NCBI GenBank assembly: GCA_003483675.1 | Contig: DMYK01000097.1 | Span: 1-5,094, forward strand | Source: Microcoleaceae cyanobacterium UBA11344 | GTDB taxonomy: Bacteria; Cyanobacteriota; Cyanobacteriia; Cyanobacteriales; Microcoleaceae | Length of the DNA: 5,094 bases | Direction of reading: 5' to 3' | Part shown: positions 1 through 4,392 of the stretch, in pieces | How the letters are laid out: every line of letters starts with the position of its first letter | How positions within the stretch are numbered: the stretch's first letter is position 1 | The notes under the pieces: generated by a model | Told to the model about the DNA's origin: nothing | What the model saw: the letters and a program-made list of their open reading frames with translations, nothing else | Databases searched by the model: none | Made by a program: the position numbers and the translations under genes

Positions 1-309
1 TTTTGTTGACAAATATGTTAAAAATTAAGTTAATTGTCATAAGTCCTTCAGTTTTATTATATTAATAATCGCTCAAATTTATTCGGAATTTACCCTAGAA
101 AAGCAGTCCTCACCAATGTTCTAATATTAGGCCAGAGCAATATCTCAATTTTGCCAAGGCTACAAGTGGAGCGAAACATCCGACCTGGAACAGTTGACAA
201 AATCTTGATTTGTTGTTGCCCTTTCATAAATCAGAGTAGAACAGAACCCTGTTTGCAAGTACAGCCGTTAATTGTAACTTGCAGGAGTTGCACAGGAGGG
301 TTCAAAAGT

Positions 310-334
310 AGGGGCAGTTAAGTTCACTGCCCCT
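310..334. other. Perfect 9-bp stem-loop
   Basis: AGGGGCAGT (310-318) pairs perfectly with ACTGCCCCT (326-334) around the 7-base loop TAAGTTC. Such a GC-rich stem would be stable in RNA from either strand. The plus-strand 3' flank (TGTAAATATTTAT) is AT-rich but has no T-run, so it is a weak terminator candidate at best. It could also be one copy of an interspersed palindromic repeat; one window cannot distinguish these. Confidence 0.6.
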
Positions 335-431
335 GTAAATATTTATACCTATTGAATAGGGATTATTTTCGAGCCGATCCACAAATAGAAAATTGATCCA
401 ACATGAGATCAATCGTGAATCTCAAATCTAA

Positions 432-509
432 AAGCAAATAACCCACGTTATAGTTGTGGACGATCATCCGTTCTCTGAAACTTACTCAAACCTACTCATC
501 GTAAGCTGA
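432..509 (+). pseudogene. Possible remnant of a response-regulator receiver domain
   Basis: The plus frame from 432 reads KQITHVIVVDDHPFSET, then runs a few codons to a TGA at 507-509. VIVVDDHP is the hallmark start of receiver domains in NarL/FixJ-type response regulators: a beta strand, the acidic Asp pair, then His-Pro. There is no start codon (TAA lies directly upstream) and the frame ends after 25 residues, so it cannot make a working receiver. It could be a degraded fragment or a chance match of about ten residues. The resemblance is seen; the pseudogene reading is inferred. Confidence 0.25.
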
Positions 510-529
510 TGTTCTCGAACTGCTTGATC

Positions 530-550
530 CTAGGGGGCGGCCCCTTCTAG
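530..550. other. GC-rich stem-loop
   Basis: CTAGGGGG (530-537) can pair with CCTTCTAG (543-550) around CGGCC, using two G-T wobbles. Alternatively GGGG and CCCC form a tighter core. It lies 80 bases past the stop codon of the minus-strand small gene at 630-854. It could mark that transcript's 3' end, but no T-run follows on the minus strand, so I do not call it a terminator. Confidence 0.35.
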
Positions 551-629
551 TTCACAGGCGTAATTTCGGGCGGAACTCTCCTTAATGTATGCAAGCAATC
601 TCCAAGAATAACCCTTGATTATCTAGCTG

Positions 630-854
630 TTAAGGCTTGTGTCCCGACAAATCCAGAGGAAGTTGGGGAAGCCGGAGTCGCACAGCATTTGTTTGTAACC
701 AGAGGGTAATGGCGTGCTTCCGCTGCGGAGTCACGTACTCTCCTGGTCTGATCACGCCAGCACAGACGCCGATGTTTTTAATCAGGGTTTCTCGCTCCGA
801 TGAACTTGCACCCTGTAGCAACCTGACTTGGGCTTTGATAAAATCCACGTTCAT
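630..854 (-). CDS. Small hypothetical protein, 74 residues
   Basis: I do not recognise a family. The protein starts MNVDFIKAQVRLLQ and is rich in Leu, Ile, Glu, Lys and Arg. It has a likely amphipathic helix at about residues 2-29, a central stretch containing VIRPGEYVTPQRK (about 35-46), then a helix ITLWLQ. There is no signal peptide, membrane segment or Cys/His metal motif. The mixed charged-hydrophobic composition looks like a real soluble protein. The opposite frame over the same bases has GTG as its start and a Cys- and Ser-rich product, so I prefer this strand. No clear Shine-Dalgarno sequence precedes the ATG, which is common in cyanobacteria. The C-terminal 20 residues (RLRLPQLPLDLSGHKP) look less ordered and may be read-through beyond a damaged end. 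It stands alone, with no operon partner on the minus strand nearby. Confidence 0.45.
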   Translation of the reverse strand: MNVDFIKAQVRLLQGASSSERETLIKNIGVCAGVIRPGEYVTPQRKHAITLWLQTNAVRLRLPQLPLDLSGHKP

Positions 855-1009
855 AGCTGAAAGTAAAATTAAGTAAAGAACTCAGTTAAATAGCGATGCT
901 TTGATTCCAATTGTAACTCTAAAACCACTTTGTATGAATCAAAGGAGTCAAGCTCCCCATCCAGGGGATCATGGCGTCTAGAGCTAGGCAACTTTATTTA
1001 CTTTATCTG

Positions 1010-1023
1010 TTTTGCTAGCAAAA
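1010..1023. promoter_or_regulatory. 14-bp perfect palindrome
   Basis: TTTTGCTAGCAAAA reads identically on both strands. Symmetry of this length is typical of a site for a dimeric DNA-binding protein, but no gene starts close by on either strand, so a regulatory role is only a guess. It may belong to a decayed element. Confidence 0.25.
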
Positions 1024-1078
1024 GTGTCACCATCCTAGCAGTCTTGAAAGAATTATATATAGTTAAGAACTGTAACAA

Positions 1079-1091
1079 ATTTGAGTCAAAT
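1079..1091. promoter_or_regulatory. 13-base hyphenated palindrome
   Basis: ATTTGA and TCAAAT are symmetric about a single central G. It lies 56 bases after the palindrome at 1010-1023. With no start codon in a convincing reading frame nearby, this is a structural observation rather than an operator call. Confidence 0.2.
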
Positions 1092-1129
1092 ACAACAAGA
1101 CAGCAGAAATTAGTGGTAACGCTACCCCC

Positions 1130-1148
1130 TTGAACTCAAAAAGTTCAA
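1130..1148. other. 7-bp stem-loop followed by GGAGCTCC palindrome
   Basis: TTGAACT (1130-1136) pairs with AGTTCAA (1142-1148) around the loop CAAAA. A GGAGCTCC palindrome starts two bases later (1151-1158), overlapped by a second pairing of GGAGCT with AGCTCC (1159-1164). Neither strand has a T-run immediately after the stem, so it is not a standard terminator. Confidence 0.4.
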
Positions 1149-1199
1149 CAGGAGCTCCAGCTCCTTACCTTCCTAGGTTTTACCCCCTGATTGTCAATC

Positions 1200-1207
1200 G
1201 CGATCGC
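1200..1207. repeat. HIP1 octamer
   Basis: Exact GCGATCGC, the highly iterated palindrome of cyanobacterial chromosomes. This copy is intergenic. Confidence 0.85.
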
Positions 1208-1369
1208 ACCCCCAACATTCCTCTTCGATCGTCCCTCCCCTTTGCACCCGGACACTACCACCTCACCCTGTTTATTTATACTCACCGATCTGAGTCGGGT
1301 TTGACTATAACCTAAGACATAGGTGTTATCCTCGCGGTATCATAACTCATCAACTTTCTGTTCTTGTTG

Positions 1370-1655
1370 CCCAATTGTATAGTGCTTTACAAATCTTGCT
1401 TGTGTCCTTTTTTGTCTTAAAGAAGGCCCAGCGCGTGATGTTAACGGCAAGTTGTACAGCAGGAGCAGCTTGCGAATATCCACATTTTGCTGTATAGGCG
1501 GTGAAACTGTTTTCCAAATTCCTTGGGGCGATAGCGAAGGGACTAGAATTGCCAGGCCAGGGCTGATTTTGTATAACTTATAACAGATTGGGAATGGGGA
1601 ATTGGGAATAGGGAATGGGGAATTGGGAGCATTACACACCCAATTGAAAAGTGCT
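1370..1655. repeat. 17-bp direct repeat pair, 269 bases apart
   Basis: CCCAATTGtatAGTGCT at 1370-1386 recurs as CCCAATTGaaaAGTGCT at 1639-1655, matching at 14 of 17 positions with identical outer blocks of 8 and 6 bases. The heptamer array lies just inside the right-hand copy. The pair could be the ends of a decayed small element or two members of a dispersed repeat. No transposase-like reading frame lies between them. Confidence 0.4.
1587..1628. repeat. Heptanucleotide tandem repeat, six units
   Basis: Six consecutive 7-base units fit the pattern ATNGGGA/ATGGGGA, in the order ATTGGGA, ATGGGGA, ATTGGGA, ATAGGGA, ATGGGGA, ATTGGGA. All differences fall at the third and fourth bases. This matches the short tandemly repeated repetitive (STRR) heptamers known between genes of filamentous cyanobacteria. 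A stray partial copy (AATTGGGAATTA) occurs at 1735-1746, just past the terminator hairpin. Confidence 0.85.
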
Positions 1656-1707
1656 ATATTAGCTGGAAATGCAATGGTAAATAAAAACTAACCCAGTTGC
1701 AGAAAAT

Positions 1708-1734
1708 AAAAAAACCCGCTCTTTTAGAGTCGGG
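1708..1734 (-). terminator. Rho-independent terminator, minus strand
   Basis: Read on the minus strand, a hairpin spans 1734 to 1715: CCCG, bulged A, CTC, loop TAAAA, GAG, CGGG. Seven T residues follow directly (1714-1708), then more AT-rich sequence. This is the classic intrinsic terminator layout. It lies 214 bases beyond the stop codon of the minus-strand orthocaspase gene and is its best transcript end, which implies a long 3' untranslated region containing the inverted heptamer repeat. On the plus strand no T-run follows, so it acts in one direction. Confidence 0.75.
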
Positions 1735-1865
1735 AATTGGGAATTATAGCCGAAGGCACTTATGCACTTATGCGCTCAGTAAAATGCAGTTCTTGAGCAA
1801 TGGTTCCCGCCATTAAGAATGTGCTCATCGCCTTGCCAATTGCTTTACAAGCTTTGAGCTTGGAA

Positions 1866-1935
1866 CTTTGAGTTATGAGTCATAAGTGACAATTTAAACT
1901 TTATTACTTCACAATTCATAACTCAAAACTCATAA
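1866..1935. repeat. Second heptamer family, arranged as an inverted repeat
   Basis: On the plus strand CTTTGAG, TTATGAG and TCATAAG lie in tandem (1866-1886). At 1908-1935 the complementary version occurs as TTCACAA, TTCATAA, CTCAAAA, CTCATAA. The two sets face each other, so TTTGAGTTATGA (1867-1878) pairs perfectly with TCATAACTCAAA (1916-1927), a 12-bp stem around a 37-base AT-rich loop. It begins 12 bases beyond the orthocaspase stop codon and would fold in that mRNA's 3' end. It is probably a repeat by origin; any effect on mRNA stability is a guess. Confidence 0.7.
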
Positions 1936-1947
1936 CCTTTACATCAA

Positions 1948-3798
1948 TCAACCCTTGTTCTGGGGTGACAGCTTAGTTTTCCAATTGGCGATCGCCTTTT
2001 GAGCGGGTTGATAACTCTTGGTACCAGACGGCACCAGCGAAGCAACTTGAACTGCCTCTTTCAGCTTGCCTTGAGAGCTGCGTAATTGAGCAATCTTGAA
2101 AATAGTTTCGCTCCACTCTCCTATCAACCGCTGAGCTTCTTCATACTTCGGCTGATTGGACTTAATTTGATTAGCTTTCTGGATGGCCTTACTGTAAGAA
2201 GAGGCATCGCCCCGCTTAATTTCTGCCTTCGCAGCAGATAGCAGAGCCACATTGATCTGCTGTTCTTTGGATAGCTCCTGCCACTGTGCGATCGCCTCCT
2301 GAGACTGATTGTAAGCCGGCTTATTCACATCAGGCATCAATTTAGCCGCCCCGATCGCCCCCTGGAAATCGCCCCGAGCCGCCCGCCCGTTAGCTATATC
2401 CAAAATCGTCAAACTCCAGCGCTCAATATCCTGCTGAGCCTGCGGGTAAAGCGGATCGGTAGCCGGAATCGATCGAGCCACTTTCACAGCTTTATTGAAA
2501 CTCGAAGCCGAACCATCCTTGAGCAAAGTTTTCGCCTGGGCCCGCACCTGCTGGCTCGACGGCTGCTGCTTGCTTTGGGTGGCTGCCGATTGTATCGGCA
2601 GGTTGTTCTGCGCTCCCCCGGCACCAGCAGATTTTTGAGGCGGAGGATTCTGCGCCTTCTGGGCCCTCGTGGGAGGGTTTCCTTCCTGCTGGCCTACAAA
2701 AATTGACCTGTTCGTCAGAAAAACACCCAACAACAGCACCAGAGCCGTAGCTCCGCTCCACAAAATTAGCTGTTGCAAAAATGACTTGTCCGACCCCACA
2801 GGCTCCAAATCCTCCGGCTTTTGCAAATTCGGTCGCACCTCACCCCCTAGGGTCGGCCGGACTGTATTCGGTGCAGATACCTGACTCGGCATCTGGGCTG
2901 GCGAGTCATCAGAGGTACGAGCCGCCGCCGGCAACTCCTCTTTGGCAAACAACTGAGCCGTCGCCGTGGCCATTTGCGGGCGATCGTACCCATTAGTCTC
3001 GGCCCCAATCGCCACATTGCCGTTGCGTCCCGCCAACGCAGTGGTTGGCACCTCTGAGACATCCGGCAAAATCACCAAATGAGCTTTTCCCGGAGGATTC
3101 ACCACCATCAAAGGTTCCTGTTTGGGACGCAAATGGTGGTCGCACAGCTCAGGCAGTCGATCGCTCAAAAAGCGGTCTAAACCCTTAACCGTCATGCACT
3201 GGCCCGATCGCAGCCCCTCCAAAAGCGCCGTCGTAAAAAACCCTTGGCGGAGAGCAGAAGTTTCCCGCGAAACTTGATTCGGGCGACAAGAAAGCAGCGT
3301 GGGAATTTCCAAATCCCGCGCCAACTGGGCCGTTTCCACCCCGATAGTTTCGCCCGCTTTCACGCTCTGGCTGCGGTTCATGTCAACCAGCACCAACACC
3401 GTTTCCGTAGGAGCATTTTTCAGAGTATTCAACAGCAACTGTACCGGAATCCCCGTACCCTCAATGTCAGCCGGATTACCGTCAACCGGCATCAAATAAT
3501 CCTTGCCTTCATAACTAACACCGTAGCCACTAAAAAAACACCAGAGTAAATCTCCGTGTTGCAGGTGTTCGGTACACAGACTTTCCGTCAACCTCAGAAT
3601 ATTTTCCCGATTTGGATAAGTTGAGTGACCCCACAGCGACGGACTCGTATCCGTCATCAGTAGACATCCATCTGGCGAAAAACCCGCCTCGTCAACCAAA
3701 AAAGCGTACAGTCCCTCTGCATCCTCTTGGGCATAACTCAAAGGCTGGAGCAACTGATATTGATTAATGCCTATTGCAATACAAGCGTGATGTTTCAT
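1948..3798 (-). CDS. Membrane-anchored pseudo-orthocaspase (caspase p20 fold, Tyr-Asn in place of His-Cys)
   Basis: This is a 616-residue caspase-homologue protein. The p20-like domain (about residues 4-245) starts HACIAIGINQYQ and keeps DYLMPVDG (100-107), SCRPNQ (170-175) and GFFTTALLEGLR (186-197). The catalytic His of SGHG is Tyr92 (FFSGYG) and the Cys of DxC is Asn141 (VDMNRS), so proteolysis is not expected. Tyr-type pseudo-orthocaspases are known in cyanobacteria, for example Synechocystis SyOC with Tyr-Ser, which is linked to stress tolerance. A Pro- and Ala-rich linker (about 246-338) leads to one membrane helix (340-361). A second low-complexity linker then leads to a helical tail with four Y..(A/S)Q..I..W motifs at 451, 496, 552 and 596. 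Topology is uncertain. I chose the ATG at 3798 because the caspase fold begins four codons later. GTG 3849 and ATG 3843 are in frame and would add 17 or 15 residues; AAGG lies only 2 bases before the 3798 ATG, so the start is not settled. Confidence 0.9.
   Translation of the reverse strand: MKHHACIAIGINQYQLLQPLSYAQEDAEGLYAFLVDEAGFSPDGCLLMTDTSPSLWGHSTYPNRENILRLTESLCTEHLQHGDLLWCFFSGYGVSYEGKDYLMPVDGNPADIEGTGIPVQLLLNTLKNAPTETVLVLVDMNRSQSVKAGETIGVETAQLARDLEIPTLLSCRPNQVSRETSALRQGFFTTALLEGLRSGQCMTVKGLDRFLSDRLPELCDHHLRPKQEPLMVVNPPGKAHLVILPDVSEVPTTALAGRNGNVAIGAETNGYDRPQMATATAQLFAKEELPAAARTSDDSPAQMPSQVSAPNTVRPTLGGEVRPNLQKPEDLEPVGSDKSFLQQLILWSGATALVLLLGVFLTNRSIFVGQQEGNPPTRAQKAQNPPPQKSAGAGGAQNNLPIQSAATQSKQQPSSQQVRAQAKTLLKDGSASSFNKAVKVARSIPATDPLYPQAQQDIERWSLTILDIANGRAARGDFQGAIGAAKLMPDVNKPAYNQSQEAIAQWQELSKEQQINVALLSAAKAEIKRGDASSYSKAIQKANQIKSNQPKYEEAQRLIGEWSETIFKIAQLRSSQGKLKEAVQVASLVPSGTKSYQPAQKAIANWKTKLSPQNKG
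1988..1995. repeat. HIP1 octamer
   Basis: Exact GCGATCGC inside the 3' end of the orthocaspase gene, encoding part of the last AIANW motif. Confidence 0.85.
2288..2295. repeat. HIP1 octamer
   Basis: Exact GCGATCGC inside the orthocaspase gene, in the codons of the second tail motif (AIAQW). It sits at the same place in its motif as the copy at 1988-1995, about 300 bases away. Confidence 0.85.
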
Positions 3799-3849
3799 CG
3801 CCTTAAATACATAGTAAACAGCTTGCACAAAACGATAACACATCGCCAC

Positions 3850-3859
3850 TTAACGTTAA
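3850..3859. promoter_or_regulatory. 10-bp palindrome beside the alternative orthocaspase start
   Basis: TTAACGTTAA is perfectly symmetric and directly abuts the GTG alternative start at 3849, 51 bases upstream of the chosen ATG. If the shorter protein is correct, this lies in the leader or promoter and could be an operator. If the GTG is used, it fills the spacer after a GGGG that could act as a weak ribosome binding site. Confidence 0.25.
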
Positions 3860-3882
3860 CCCCACACAGGTAGAAGTCGATC

Positions 3883-3903
3883 GATTTGAGATTTGAGATT
3901 TGA
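3883..3903. repeat. Third heptamer tandem repeat, three perfect units
   Basis: GATTTGA occurs three times head to tail without a mismatch, followed by GAG. It lies 85 bases upstream of the chosen orthocaspase start (minus strand), in its likely promoter or leader region. Its sequence is unrelated to the heptamer array at 1587-1628 but shares the 7-base period. Confidence 0.8.
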
Positions 3904-3962
3904 GAGCGACCCCACGGCCAGTACCGTTCTCCGGTCGATCGGATCAGTAAATCCACCTAATT

Positions 3963-4040
3963 AAACGTAAAACGAGCGATGCCGCTCCCCGACAATTGAA
4001 GGCGAAGTCGGGGATCTGGGTGTTCTGTTTTTTTACGTTT
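3963..4040. other. Nested stem-loop element in the divergent intergenic region
   Basis: Two perfect stems are nested. AAACGTAAAA (3963-3972) pairs with TTTTACGTTT (4031-4040), and inside it TCCCCGAC (3986-3993) pairs with GTCGGGGA (4007-4014) around a 13-base loop. A third, competing hairpin, GAGCG-ATGC-CGCTC (3974-3987), overlaps the 5' arm of the inner stem. The inner part, with its GTCGGGGATCTG flank, resembles a palindromic interspersed repeat that I recall from cyanobacterial genomes. T-runs at 4028-4034 and 4038-4043 follow, but 13 bases after the inner stem, so a plus-strand terminator is possible but not standard. Confidence 0.5.
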
Positions 4041-4052
4041 TTTATTTCTGGA

Positions 4053-4079
4053 CGGATGAATCCGGGGGCAAGAGACCCC
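4053..4079 (+). other. Two adjacent small hairpins
   Basis: CGGAT-GA-ATCCG (4053-4064) is followed directly by GGGG (4065-4068) pairing with CCCC (4076-4079) around CAAGAGA. A GCAA inside this second hairpin (4068-4071) could also pair with TTGC at 4081-4084, giving a pseudoknot-like alternative. They lie about 310 bases before the V4R start and could be in its leader. No known riboswitch is recognised. Confidence 0.25.
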
Positions 4080-4130
4080 ATTGCTTTCGGTCACAACCAA
4101 CCAAAACAGTAAAATGCCAGAATTTTTGAG

Positions 4131-4253
4131 ATGGCTGTCAAAAAATCAGCCCTGTACCTTGGGAATAATCAGGTTAAATTAAATACACAGGTCAGTCAAT
4201 TGGCGATCGGAGTAGATCGGCTCAAAAGACCAACAATTGCGGGTAAGCAATAG
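4131..4253 (+). CDS. Candidate small reading frame, 40 residues
   Basis: The ATG frame reads MAVKKSALYLGNNQ, continues through SQLAIGVDRLKRP and ends GKQ before TAG. The predicted product is basic and has no membrane segment. It has no proper Shine-Dalgarno sequence (only GAG touching the ATG) and I know no family. Its only support is position: it is the first of three consecutive plus-strand frames (this one, 4280-4390, and the V4R gene), with 26 bases to the next. It may well be chance. Confidence 0.2.
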   Translation: MAVKKSALYLGNNQVKLNTQVSQLAIGVDRLKRPTIAGKQ

Positions 4254-4265
4254 TACCTTCCCCTT

Positions 4266-4270
4266 GGAGG
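4266..4270 (+). promoter_or_regulatory. Shine-Dalgarno GGAGG for the 36-residue small frame
   Basis: GGAGG lies 9 bases before the GTG at 4280, close to ideal spacing. It is the strongest ribosome binding site on the plus strand of this intergenic region and has no other well-spaced start codon (a GTG at 4273 is only 2 bases away). It is the main reason for calling the small frame. Confidence 0.45.
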
Positions 4271-4279
4271 AAGTGTTCA

Positions 4280-4390
4280 GTGCGTACCTTGCCAGAGTTT
4301 TCGTATTTGCAAAGACAGTACCTGCCTGACTATCCTAAAACTTTGCCCGACCTGAATTTCAGCAAACTACGCCAAACAGGAGTAACGTAA
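4280..4390 (+). CDS. Candidate 36-residue leader peptide or small protein before the V4R gene
   Basis: Starting at GTG, the frame reads MRTLPEFSYLQRQYLPDYPK, then TLPDLNFSKLRQTGVT. It is rich in Pro, Tyr, Leu and Gln and has no hydrophobic membrane stretch. I do not recognise a family. Support comes from the GGAGG 9 bases upstream and from its end: TAA (4388-4390) lies two bases before the V4R ATG, and its last codons contain the V4R ribosome binding site. That is typical of translational coupling, so it could be a regulatory upstream frame or a small partner protein. The repeated TLP-x and YLP/YPK pattern suggests peptide-like rather than random sequence, but the frame is short and conservation is untested. 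Confidence 0.4.
   Translation: MRTLPEFSYLQRQYLPDYPKTLPDLNFSKLRQTGVT
4378..4382 (+). promoter_or_regulatory. Shine-Dalgarno AGGAG for the V4R gene
   Basis: AGGAG ends 10 bases before the ATG at 4393 and supports that start. It lies within the last codons of the small frame at 4280-4390, so ribosomes finishing that frame would pass over it. Confidence 0.7.
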
Positions 4391-4392
4391 AT

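Larger units (their letters stand above)
1..629. other. Gene-poor region with two stem-loops
   Basis: I see no supportable complete gene here. The first 110 bases are AT-rich, and all three plus frames are broken by stops within about 65 bases. A TTGACA hexamer at 6-11 has only a poor -10 match (GTTAAT or TTAATT near 29-35), and a second TTGACA at 194-199 has none, so I call no promoter. An AGGAGGG at 295-301 resembles a ribosome binding site but has no start codon after it. The stem-loops and a possible response-regulator remnant are listed separately. Confidence 0.6.
855..1947. other. Long repeat-rich intergenic region
   Basis: About 1.1 kb without a convincing gene. Plus frames opening near 930 and 1130 rely on TTG starts without ribosome binding sites, and their products resemble no family I know. 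A minus frame at 1340-1639 begins inside a tandem repeat. The region holds palindromes (1010-1023, 1079-1091), a stem-loop (1130-1148), a GGAGCTCC palindrome (1151-1158), a heptamer array (1587-1628), a terminator (1708-1734), a doubled GCACTTAT (1756-1771) and an inverted heptamer family (1866-1935). This composition suggests accumulated repeats and decayed sequence. Confidence 0.65.

Noticed and set aside
6..35. TTGACA with a possible -10 box near the left edge
   Set aside because: The -10 match is poor and no gene follows in either short or long frames.
310..334. Terminator reading of the 9-bp stem-loop
   Set aside because: No T-run follows on either strand, so it is reported only as a stem-loop.
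637..876. 79-codon plus-strand frame opposite the small minus-strand gene
   Set aside because: It has a GTG start without a ribosome binding site, a Cys- and Ser-rich product with no recognisable pattern, and overlaps a more protein-like minus-strand frame.
930..1133. Plus-strand frame of 67 codons
   Set aside because: It has a TTG start, no ribosome binding site, low-complexity Ser/Lys/Asn content, and runs across two palindromes.
1130..1315. Plus-strand frame of 61 codons
   Set aside because: The TTG start lies inside a stem-loop and the Pro-rich product has no family resemblance. The C-rich bases explain the open frame.
1340..1639. Minus-strand frame of 99 codons
   Set aside because: Its N-terminus (repeated NSPFPIP) is only a translation of the heptamer array, and no ribosome binding site is present.
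2492..3549. Several frames of 66-101 codons on both strands within the orthocaspase gene
   Set aside because: They are shadows of the orthocaspase coding sequence, with unlikely Arg/Pro/Ser-rich products.
4133..4151. GGCTG...CAGCC hairpin
   Set aside because: It has only five base pairs around a 9-base loop, so it is too weak to call.
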